DNA of 64,000 bases from an uncultured Rhodospirillales bacterium. Its GTDB lineage: Bacteria; Pseudomonadota; Alphaproteobacteria; CACIAM-22H2. Position 1 is the first letter of the stretch. Each line of letters starts with the position of its first letter. This document shows, in pieces, positions 9,415 through 17,414 of the stretch. The stretch lies in the NCBI GenBank assembly GCA_937926175.1, contig CALANV010000037.1:286564-350563 (forward strand), given 5' to 3'. Under the pieces are notes generated by a model that was not told where the DNA came from, did not search any database, and was given only the letters and a program-made list of their open reading frames with translations. A program made the translations under genes and the position numbers.

Positions 9415-9515
9415 TGCGCCGCCGCTTCACACTTTGCCAGCCGCCCCAGGATCCGGAACCGTGATGGACCGGACATGCCGGCGCGTTACATCACCGGCGA
9501 GCCATGCACGGATCA

Positions 9516-11321
9516 TCACTCCGCCGCATTGCGGTGGCGCCGGCGTAGTACGTAGACGCGATCGTTGCGTCGCGCGTCCGTGTTATCGGATGTGGAGAAA
9601 TACAGCGATCGTCCCCAGATCGAATATCGGCCGCTTCCTTTGGCGCGGATCTCATCGTGCAGTGACTCCCCTGGGCCGAGACGTCGGTCATCTTCCCACA
9701 ACTCAAAGGCCATCGGATCGACACCGGGGGGAATCAGCGCGATGTGGCAATGGCCGCGCTCCTTTTGAATTGCTTCAATCCGGATTTCATCCTCCGCGAC
9801 AAGATCGAGCGCATCGGGCGCCAAAGGCGCGCCAGGCTCGTAGCTCACCGCCACGCGATTCCCCGCGGATTTCGGCGCAAAGAACTTGATGCATCCTTCG
9901 CAATTGGGGAGCGGATAAGGTCCAGTTGCGTCGCGGCGAAGTGAACGGCGGATCCGATCGTAATTACGGCCGAACCATGCATCGGCGAATCGCTCGACGG
10001 AAGTTGCGTAACCGAGCGGCAGGTCCTGCGCACGGCAGCAGGCGCAGATCTGACCGTCAAGCCCGATTTCCACGTAGTTGACCGGAGACGTGCAGATGTA
10101 AATCGGGTCACCCTGCGTTTCAGCAACATAGTCGATCGGAAACGACGGGACAGGAAACTCAATAGTATACATCTGCTTCACGACATCCGCATACTCGGTA
10201 CGCCGCGACGGGGGAGGACTCGAATTCAACAACTGCCCTTCGAATCTCACTTCAAGCGGATTCCCGTTACGTGCACTCCATTGTGCCAAGGTATCGCGCA
10301 CGCGTGCGTATTCGTCGTCCGATGGTGCCTCTTCGAATGAGTTCTGAATCGGGTTGTATCGGTGAAAGACCACTACATCGACGTCATGGGCTGCCGCCCA
10401 CTCCACAACATTGATCGCTTCGCTGATGGTCCGCCGCGTCAGTGTGGGATAAATTCCGGCGGATAGTCGCTTTGGATCGCGCGCCGCAAGAAAGCGCTTC
10501 AGGCCGGATTCTGCCTTCGCCCAGATACCGCCCCGACGCACTTCATCGAACTTAGGACCAACAGCATCCAACGAAATCATCACCGTCCCGTGCTGTTGGA
10601 TCAGCAGATCAATCACGCGATCCGTGAACAGGGTTCCGTTCGTCTGAAGCTTCAGTTCGCATCGATGCTGTGCGATGCGCTGGAGCACGGTCTCGATGTG
10701 TGGATACAGAAGCGGGTCGCCCTGACTGTTGAGTTCCACCGTCACCAGAAATGGAAAGATCGTCTCGGCGACGGACTCGAACGTTTCGAGCGCCATATGC
10801 CGGCGCCGAACCCCGGTCTCGTCAAGGTATTTTTGGCTGCCGCAGATCTCGCACCGGAGATTGCACTTGTTCGTGAGGCCGATGTTGCAAATCATTGGGG
10901 GGGGCACACGATCGCCACCACGCGCCAGGAAAAAATCGGCTTGAGGATGGAATTTCCATAGGCCGGCGACACGCCGATTCCGTTCCTGCTCCCAGGTTTC
11001 AGGATCAAGCGAAAAGTCGTACATATATCGGCGACCGTTCTTGTTTGGATTGGAATTATCCGTCGTCGAGAATATCAGAAAATACCCCCAATGATTATAC
11101 CGGCCACCGCCATGGCCCCGGATCGTTACGCGGGCCTGATGGGCGGCGACGAGGGGTTTCCCGTCCTCATAGAGACAGAGATTCGAGCGATAGGGAGCCC
11201 GGCGTGAATTGCCACTGGTGGTTATGACCGTCGCCCAGGCATGGCCGCCATAATGTATGAACGGTCGCCACAACCTGTACCGTGTCACGAGGTCCAATCC
11301 TTCACTGAGGCATTTGCTCAA
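9516..11321 (-). CDS. Radical SAM/SPASM protein flanked by two copies of the shared GRYxxW domain
   Basis: 601 residues. Order: shared domain copy 1 (20-103: EDGKPL, GGGRYNHWG, FSTTDNSNPN, NGRRY); radical-SAM core with the CxxxCxxC cluster motif (C153, C157, C160) and LQTNGTLF; a SPASM-like region with CTSP, CACC and NCEGC; shared domain copy 2 (523-601: EDDRRLGP, EIRAKGSGRYSIWG, LYFSTSDN). The SPASM part would bind auxiliary iron-sulfur clusters, as in peptide-modifying or other dehydrogenating radical-SAM enzymes. The only start near the frame opening is TTG at 11321; a GTG at residue 12 is possible. The substrate is unknown. Convergent with the methyltransferase. Confidence 0.85.
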   Translation of the reverse strand: MSKCLSEGLDLVTRYRLWRPFIHYGGHAWATVITTSGNSRRAPYRSNLCLYEDGKPLVAAHQARVTIRGHGGGRYNHWGYFLIFSTTDNSNPNKNGRRYMYDFSLDPETWEQERNRRVAGLWKFHPQADFFLARGGDRVPPPMICNIGLTNKCNLRCEICGSQKYLDETGVRRRHMALETFESVAETIFPFLVTVELNSQGDPLLYPHIETVLQRIAQHRCELKLQTNGTLFTDRVIDLLIQQHGTVMISLDAVGPKFDEVRRGGIWAKAESGLKRFLAARDPKRLSAGIYPTLTRRTISEAINVVEWAAAHDVDVVVFHRYNPIQNSFEEAPSDDEYARVRDTLAQWSARNGNPLEVRFEGQLLNSSPPPSRRTEYADVVKQMYTIEFPVPSFPIDYVAETQGDPIYICTSPVNYVEIGLDGQICACCRAQDLPLGYATSVERFADAWFGRNYDRIRRSLRRDATGPYPLPNCEGCIKFFAPKSAGNRVAVSYEPGAPLAPDALDLVAEDEIRIEAIQKERGHCHIALIPPGVDPMAFELWEDDRRLGPGESLHDEIRAKGSGRYSIWGRSLYFSTSDNTDARRNDRVYVLRRRHRNAAE

Positions 11322-11694
11322 GTATTCTATTGATCAGGCTGGCATAAGTGCCAAGAGGAACATATGGCGGCGGCCGGGTGCAGTACGGGACGGGCAGTAT
11401 TAGTTGAAGCCCCGAATCCAGAGCCGCGAACCTGTGCGGAAACGGCCCTTTGAAGGAAGCGACGTGGTTCAGGACGCAATTAACCAATTTAGCATAATGA
11501 TCACGAACGATAGCTCGTCGTCAACCAGGTCTATGAGTTCGTCTATACGCTGACGATCAACGCCCGGCGCGCAACGATAACGGGCGCGATTCTCTGCTCC
11601 ATCGGGTTGCATTGAGCGCGGTCGTCGCATCGTGAAGCGCTACGACGTTCCCACGATTCGCGTTCGCGACTGCGCCTCCTCGTGCCAGGGGCGT
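11322..11694. other. Intergenic stretch, possible gene remnant
   Basis: 373 bases with no convincing gene. A short plus-strand frame around 11530-11617 (reading VNQVYEFVYTL) looks protein-like but has no start and is too short to place. The change from low to high G+C falls in this stretch. Confidence 0.4.
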
Positions 11695-12627
11695 TCAGAA
11701 TGCCACCTGATCGGCCCCCTTGAGCTGAAGGATCTCGCGAGCGTCGTCGGGTGTCGCGATCTCGAGGCCGAGGCCCTCGATGATCTGGCGTACCGCGCGG
11801 ACCTGCTGTGCGTTCGATTCGGCGAGCTTGCCGGGCCCGATCCACAGCGAGTCCTCGAGGCCGACACGGACGTTGCCCCCCATGGCGACGGCCATTGCCG
11901 CGATCGGAAGCTGGTGGCGCCCGGCCCCCAGCACGGACCAGTGATAGTCGTTGCCGAACAGACGGTCGGCTGTTCGCTTCATGTGGGCCACGTCGTCCGG
12001 ATGCGTGCCGATGCCGCCCAGGATACCGAACACGCTCTGGATGAAGAACGGCGGCTTCACCACGCCACGATCCGCGAAGTGGGCAAGGGTGTAGAGGTGC
12101 CCGATGTCGTAGCACTCGATCTCGAAGCGGGTGCCGTTGCCGGCACAGGTGGTGAGGATGTACTCGATGTCGGCGAAGGTGTTCTTGAAGACCCGGTCGC
12201 GCGAACCTTCGAGATACGGCCGTTCCCAGTCGTACTTGAACTCCTTGTAGCGGGACAGCATCGGGTAGAGGCCGAAATTCATGCTGCCCATGTTGAGCGA
12301 GGCGATCTCCGGCTTGAAGGTTGCGGCCGGCCGCAGGCGTTCCTCGACCGTCATGGTCGGGGCGCCGCCGGTGGTGATGTTCACCACGCAGTTCGTGCGT
12401 TGCTTGATCACCTTCAGGAACGGGGCGAAGGCCTCCGGGCTCTGGTCGGGTTGTCCCGTCATGGGATTGCGGGCGTGAAGGTGCACGATGGCTGCCCCCG
12501 CCTCGGCGGCACTGATCGCAGCGTCCGCGATCTCCTGCGGCGTAATCGGCAGGTAGGGTGACATGGACGGGGTGTGAATCGACCCCGTCACGGCGCAGGT
12601 AATGATGACTTTGCGGGACTTTACCAT
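11695..12627 (-). CDS. BKACE family enzyme (DUF849, beta-keto acid cleavage enzyme)
   Basis: 310 residues. BKACE enzymes condense a beta-keto acid with acetyl-CoA and split it into acetoacetate and a CoA ester; the founding member, Kce, acts in lysine fermentation. The N terminus KVIITCAVTGSIHTPSMSP and the metal-binding HLHAR (about residue 48) are diagnostic, with VNITTGG and GGNVRVGLED further on. The start ATG at 12627 gives the normal length. It stands alone; the CoA transferase genes at 23.4-24.7 kb could use its acetoacetate. The substrate of this member cannot be read from the sequence. Confidence 0.9.
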   Translation of the reverse strand: MVKSRKVIITCAVTGSIHTPSMSPYLPITPQEIADAAISAAEAGAAIVHLHARNPMTGQPDQSPEAFAPFLKVIKQRTNCVVNITTGGAPTMTVEERLRPAATFKPEIASLNMGSMNFGLYPMLSRYKEFKYDWERPYLEGSRDRVFKNTFADIEYILTTCAGNGTRFEIECYDIGHLYTLAHFADRGVVKPPFFIQSVFGILGGIGTHPDDVAHMKRTADRLFGNDYHWSVLGAGRHQLPIAAMAVAMGGNVRVGLEDSLWIGPGKLAESNAQQVRAVRQIIEGLGLEIATPDDAREILQLKGADQVAF

Positions 12628-13340
12628 GGTCTGTCCTTTTTTTCAGGCATCAGGTCGCGAACGTTTTGCGCTTTGAGCGTGGGTCAGGCGCCGGGTGCGC
12701 TACAGTCGCCGCGCGCCGCAATTTCCACGCGCCTGGACGATCGGCTCCATACGGCCGGCACACCGGCATTTGCCCCCGCGAACCGTACTTTCCGCCGGCA
12801 TGGGCGAGGACGATCGCCGGAAACCGACTGCTCGATTCCGCCCCCATGATGGCGGTCATGGACATTCACACGTCTCCTGGCTTCTTCAGTGGCGCTTTTG
12901 CCGTGACGCGTGGAACAGGGCCGCGCTGACCGGGTCGTGCCTGCGTCGCGCCGTCATCATTCATAGCCACAGGACTTTCCACCGCAAGGCAAGATCATTG
13001 CACAGGTCCTTCAACGGACCGGTGCACCAAGGGAGCCCATGTTCACGGGTGGCCGCTGTGCCAGCGGGCACACCCACCGACCTACGGCACGTGGCCGATG
13101 CCGCGGGATACGCCGGTTCGCCAGCAGGGCGGCCAGCGGTCTTGGAACGCGGGCGGATGGGTGCGGAGCAGGTGACCGCCGTCGACGGCGATCTTTGAAC
13201 GTGCGTCCGAGCATTCTGAGCGGAGCAGGTACGCAGAGACCGAATAGCAAATCCGGACGTTCCGCCTTAGATTCGGAGCGGTTCGTCATCCCGGCAACGT
13301 CACGTCATCGTTCCCCGTCAAGAACAGCGCAAGGAAATCC
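12628..13340. other. 713-base stretch without a recognisable gene
   Basis: Upstream of both the BKACE gene (minus) and the molybdenum hydroxylase gene (plus), so promoters for both must lie here. The open frames are typical GC-rich shadows (Arg/Pro/Ala-rich, no family features). No repeat, tRNA or clear operator was found. Confidence 0.5.
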
Positions 13341-15713
13341 ATGGCTGGTCGCGACGCAACGACCGATTGGGCGCTCATGAAGTTCGGCATCGGTCAGTCC
13401 GTGCCCCGGACCGAGGACCCGCGGCTTCTGCGGGGCGAGGGGCGCTATACCGATGACGTGAACCTGCCGGGACAGGCCTATGCCGCGATCGTCCGCAGCC
13501 CTTATGCGCATGGCATCCTGCGCGGCATCGACCTGTCGGCAGCGCGCAGGATGCCGGGCGTGCTGGGCGTCTATACCGGCGCGGATCTCGATGCAGCCGG
13601 CTTCGGCCCGCTGAAATGCGTCATTTCCTTTCCCAACCGCGACGGCTCGCCGATGCGCAAACCCGAACGCCGCGCGCTCGCCACCGACCGCGTTCGCTTC
13701 GTCGGCGATCCCGTAGCGTTCGTTGTCGCCGAAACGCCGACGCAGGCCAAAGACGCGGCCGAGGCCGTGACGATCGACGTCGAGCCGCTGCCCGCCGTGA
13801 CGCGCGCGTTCGAGGCCGCGCAGGACGGCGCACCGCAACTGTTCGACGACGTTCCGAACAACGTTGCGCTTGACTATCACTACGGCGACTCCGACAAAGT
13901 CGCTGCGGCATTCGCCCGCGCCGCGCATGTCACGCGCCTGACGCTGGTCAGCAATCGCGTGGTCGTGAACGCGATGGAGCCGCGCGCCGCGATCGGCGTC
14001 TACGATCCGGCCACGGCGCGCTGGACTCTGTATGTGGGGTCGCAGGGCGTCATGGGCCTGCGCAATCAGCTTGCCGAAGACATCCTCGGCGTGCCGCCGG
14101 AGAAGGTGCGGGTGGTGACCGGCAATGTCGGCGGGTCCTTCGGCATGAAGGCGGCGGTCTATCCGGAATATGTCTGCCTTCTCCATGCCGCCCGCGCACT
14201 CGGCCGGCCGGTAAAATGGACCGACGAGCGCTCCAGCAGCTTTCTGTCCGATCAGCACGGCCGCGATCATGAAGTCACCGCGGAACTTGCCCTCGATGCG
14301 GAGGGGAATTTCCTCGCCCTGCGCCTGACGAGTTTTGCCAACCTGGGCGCCTACCTCGCTTCGGTAGGGCCACTGCCGGCGACGCTGAATGCGGTGAAGA
14401 ACATCGTCGGCGTCTATCGCACGCCGCTCGTCGAAGTTTCGACGAAATGCGTGTTCACCAACACGACGCCGGTGAGCGCATATCGGGGGGCCGGCCGGCC
14501 CGAGGGCAACTATTACATGGAGCGTCTGATCGACGCGGCCGCTGCGGAAATGGGCATCGACCGCATCGAACTGCGCCGGCGCAACCACATCCAACCGACG
14601 CAAATTCCCTACGCGGCTGCGTCGGGACTGACCTATGACAGCGGTGACTTTCCTGCGATCCTCGACCGTGCCCTGATGCTGGCTGACTGGAACGGTTTCG
14701 ATGCCCGCAGGGCGGAGAGCCGACGACGCGGCCGGTTGCGCGGCCGGGGCATCGGCCAGTTTCTCGAAGTGACCGCCGCAGCCAACAAGGAGATGGGTGG
14801 AATCCGGTTCGAGGCGGACGGCACCGTCACGATCCTCACCGGTACGCTCGACTACGGGCAGGGCCACGCGACCCCGTTCGCGCAGGTATTGAACACGAAG
14901 TTGGGCATCCCGTACGAGCGCATCCGCCTACTGCAGGGCGACAGCGACCAGTTGATTGCCGGCGGGGGCACAGGCGGGTCGCGCTCCGCAATGAACAGCG
15001 GTGCTGCCATCGTCGCGGCCGCCGAAAAGGTGATCGAGCGCGGCAAGCTGATCGCATCGTTCGTTCTCGAGGCGGCGACAGCCGACATCGAATTCGTCCA
15101 GGGGCGCTTCACCATCGCCGGCACCGACCGATCCATCGGAATCATGGAACTCGCGGAGCGCCTGCGCGCGGGGATGCGGTTGCCCGACGACGTACCGGCA
15201 TCGCTCGACGTGAATCTTGTGCACGACGGCGTTGCGTCGGCGTTTCCGAACGGCTGTCACGTCGCCGAGGTCGAGATCGACCCGGAGACCGGTGTCGTCG
15301 AGGTGGTGGCTTACACGTCGGTCAACGACTTCGGGACACAGCTCAACCCGATGCTGGTCGAGGGCCAGGTCCATGGCGGGATCGTGCAGGGTATCGGTCA
15401 GGCGCTGATGGAAGCAACCGTCTACGACGAGAACGGCCAGCTCCTGACCGGCTCGTACATGGATTACGCGCTGCCGCGCGCAAGCGACGTGCCGAGCTTT
15501 GTGGTGGCAAGTCACCCCATTCCGGCCACGACGAACCCGCTCGGCGTGAAGGGATGTGGCGAAGCGGGTTGCGCTGGCGCGCTGCCGGCAGTGATGAACG
15601 CGGTCGTCGACGCGCTGTCGGCGTTCGGCATCCGGCACATTGACATGCCGGCGACGCCGCATCGCGTGTGGCAGGCGATCCGGAACGCCCGGCGCAATGG
15701 CCAGACAACTTAG
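13341..15713 (+). CDS. Xanthine dehydrogenase / CoxL-like molybdenum hydroxylase large subunit
   Basis: 790 residues, the molybdopterin-binding catalytic subunit of the xanthine oxidase family. It opens with the typical PRTEDPRLLRGEGRYTDDV, has the Moco-region loops GGSFGMK and AYRGAGR, GTGGSRSAM, and ends with GVKGCGEAGCAG, which carries the catalytic glutamate. AYRGAGR differs from the AYRCSFR of true form I CO dehydrogenase, so the substrate is probably an aldehyde or heterocycle. The FAD and iron-sulfur partner subunits are not in the window, which is unusual. ATG 13341 is used; ATG 13377 is possible. An IS element abuts its stop codon. Confidence 0.88.
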   Translation: MAGRDATTDWALMKFGIGQSVPRTEDPRLLRGEGRYTDDVNLPGQAYAAIVRSPYAHGILRGIDLSAARRMPGVLGVYTGADLDAAGFGPLKCVISFPNRDGSPMRKPERRALATDRVRFVGDPVAFVVAETPTQAKDAAEAVTIDVEPLPAVTRAFEAAQDGAPQLFDDVPNNVALDYHYGDSDKVAAAFARAAHVTRLTLVSNRVVVNAMEPRAAIGVYDPATARWTLYVGSQGVMGLRNQLAEDILGVPPEKVRVVTGNVGGSFGMKAAVYPEYVCLLHAARALGRPVKWTDERSSSFLSDQHGRDHEVTAELALDAEGNFLALRLTSFANLGAYLASVGPLPATLNAVKNIVGVYRTPLVEVSTKCVFTNTTPVSAYRGAGRPEGNYYMERLIDAAAAEMGIDRIELRRRNHIQPTQIPYAAASGLTYDSGDFPAILDRALMLADWNGFDARRAESRRRGRLRGRGIGQFLEVTAAANKEMGGIRFEADGTVTILTGTLDYGQGHATPFAQVLNTKLGIPYERIRLLQGDSDQLIAGGGTGGSRSAMNSGAAIVAAAEKVIERGKLIASFVLEAATADIEFVQGRFTIAGTDRSIGIMELAERLRAGMRLPDDVPASLDVNLVHDGVASAFPNGCHVAEVEIDPETGVVEVVAYTSVNDFGTQLNPMLVEGQVHGGIVQGIGQALMEATVYDENGQLLTGSYMDYALPRASDVPSFVVASHPIPATTNPLGVKGCGEAGCAGALPAVMNAVVDALSAFGIRHIDMPATPHRVWQAIRNARRNGQTT

Positions 15714-16573
15714 AGCGCCTAACAAAACCGGGAACTGAAGCGGTCTTGCCCGGTTGAAGCGAGCATGGCGACACCTCTCGTTTCCGACGAACTCTGGACC
15801 ATCATCGAACCGCTCTTGCCGCCGGTGCCGCCCAAGCCCAAGGGGGGCCGGCCACCGCTTCCGGACCGCGCCGCCCTGACCGGCATCTTGTTCGTGCTCA
15901 AGACCGGCATTCCCTTGGAGATGCTGCCCCAAGAGATGGGCTGCGGGTCGGGCATGACCTGCTGGCGGCGCTTGCGCGATTGGCATGCGGCCGGCGTGTG
16001 GGCGCGGCTGCACCATGAGCTGCTGAATCGCTTGGGCGACGCCAACCGCATCGATTGGAGCCGGGCGGCGCTCGATAGCGCGGCGGTGCCGGCGAAAAGG
16101 GAGGCGGCGAAACCGGGCCGAACCCGACGGATTGCAGCCAACCGGGCACGAAGCGCCATGTTGTGGTCGACCGCGACGGCACCCCGCCCGCCGCGCTCAT
16201 AAGCCCGGCCAACATCCACGACAGCCGCTTGCTCGCGCCGATGCTCGACGCGATCCCGCCGATCCGCAGGCCACGCGGCCGGCCGCGGTGGCGCCCCGAC
16301 AAGCTGCATGGCGACAAAGCCTATGATCATCGCTTCTGCCGCGCCGAGTGCCGCAAACGCCACATTGTCCCGCGCCTGGCGCGGCGCGAGATCGACACCA
16401 GCCGCAAGCTCGGGCGCTATCGCTGGAGCGTGGAGCGCACGCTCGCCTGGCTCAATCGCTGCCGCCGGCTCACCGTCCGCTACGAACGCCGGGCCGATAT
16501 TCATCAAGCCTTCCTCACGCTCGCTTGCGCGCGCATCTGCTTCCAACAACTCCAGCGGTTATGTTAGGTGCTC
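15713..16573 (+). mobile_element. IS5-family insertion sequence, complete, 861 bp
   Basis: The ends are 18-base imperfect inverted repeats: GAGCGCCTAACAAAACCG at 15713-15730 and, read on the minus strand, GAGCACCTAACATAACCG at 16573-16556 (16 of 18 match). Both sides are flanked by TTA (15710-15712 and 16574-16576), the 3-base target duplication expected for this group. The transposase gene fills the inside. Ends and duplication are clean, so the insertion looks recent. Confidence 0.9.
15765..16567 (+). CDS. IS5-family (IS427-like) DDE transposase made by -1 frameshifting
   Basis: Two overlapping frames make one transposase of about 267 residues. The first, from ATG 15765, carries the DUF4096-type N terminus (LVSDELWTIIEPLLPP) and ALDSAAVPAK with the first Asp. 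The second, in the -1 frame, carries KRHVVVDRDG, HGDKAYDH (second Asp) and YRWSVERTLAWLNR (Glu). A slip back by one at GCGAAAAGGGAGG (16092-16104) joins them as VPAKKGGGETGPNPTD, the usual family text. The A4G3 run followed by a GGGAGG site suggests programmed frameshifting rather than decay. No internal stop breaks either part. Confidence 0.9.
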
Positions 16574-16731
16574 TTAGTGTTTCACATTGCCGGCTTGGAA
16601 ATATTCATATCCCCGAGCTGATGACGCACCCAGCAGGTCGGACGGCGTGGTGCGCTTCGACCGGTGTGGGGCGGGCGCGCGGAACGTCAGCCGATCGATG
16701 CCGTTGTTTGAGTGCAACGAAGGAAGGTTGG

Positions 16732-16905
16732 ATGCGTCGGGGATTTCGCATCTTTGTTGTGCTCTCGGCTGTCGTGATGCTGGGCGCCTGCGGGACGGTG
16801 ACCGGCGCAGCCATTGGTGCTGCGGGTGGAGCCGCCGTCGGTGGTCCGGTTGGCGCTGCCATCGGCGGAGTTGGCGGCGCCGTCGTCGGTGATACCGTCG
16901 ACTGA
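16732..16905 (+). CDS. Small glycine-zipper lipoprotein
   Basis: 57 residues from ATG 16732 with AGGAAGG just upstream (16721-16727). It has a short signal peptide ending in the lipobox LGAC, so the mature protein would be lipid-anchored at Cys20. The rest is a Gly/Ala-rich zipper (AAIGAAGGAAVGGPVGAAIG), of the kind that inserts in or lines membranes. It resembles small envelope-stress or osmotic lipoproteins. It lies just after the IS element and before the Do protease. No specific function is known. Confidence 0.65.
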   Translation: MRRGFRIFVVLSAVVMLGACGTVTGAAIGAAGGAAVGGPVGAAIGGVGGAVVGDTVD

Positions 16906-17414
16906 GAATCCGGCAAGTTCGGGCCGGATACGGGTTCGACACATTCCCCACATTCCCCACATTTCGCGATGAAGCTGGAAAAACGCCTCGAATACCGGCG
17001 GCGTCTTGATCCTTTTTTCGAATCTCGGACACATCGTCTCGCCGGAACAACCTCGACCAATGCGACGTTGAAAAGCCGAGCTTGCTGTCGAAGGGTAAGG
17101 CGTGACGTCCTCAGTCGCCGAGGCACTGCTGCGGACCTATTCTGAAGGCCCTGGCGTGCCGTGCCGGACCTCACGTCGCCTCGTGCGTCCTATCGGGCGG
17201 TCCATCCGGACATGCGAGACGACAAGCTGCGGTTCACAATTTCACGCCCGCTCGTTCGTGGATCCCGCGATTTTGAGCAGGCTTAGCCCGCGCGACGCCC
17301 AGCAGCGCATTTCTCGCGATCCCCGCCCGACAGGCATGTCGACGGGGGCGCGCTTTCGGGAACCAAGGGCCGCGCCCGGAGCGTTCCGTTGGCCAAGTAT
17401 CGAGGAGATCTCCG
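16906..17414. other. 509-base intergenic stretch upstream of the Do protease
   Basis: No gene is supported; the open frames are Arg/Ser-rich shadows. It holds a short 9-bp repeat (listed) and must hold the protease promoter, but no clear sigma-E or sigma-70 pair could be picked out. Confidence 0.45.
16941..16967. repeat. Short tandem repeat of 9-bp units ACATTCCCC
   Basis: Three successive 9-base units, two identical (ACATTCCCC) and one diverged (ACATTTCGC), right after the lipoprotein gene. The unit length and TTCC core recall the larger repeat at 39173-39280. Confidence 0.6.

Noticed and set aside
11530..11617. Short plus-strand protein-like stretch (VNQVYEFVYTL)
   Set aside because: A stop lies just upstream, no start codon fits and no family is recognised; noted only as a possible remnant.
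13011..13289. Minus-strand 92-codon frame in the long gap
   Set aside because: Arg/Pro-rich, no ribosome site, no family features; typical GC shadow.
13341..15713. Form I carbon monoxide dehydrogenase (coxL)
   Set aside because: The active-site loop reads AYRGAGR, not AYRCSFR, and coxM/coxS are missing.
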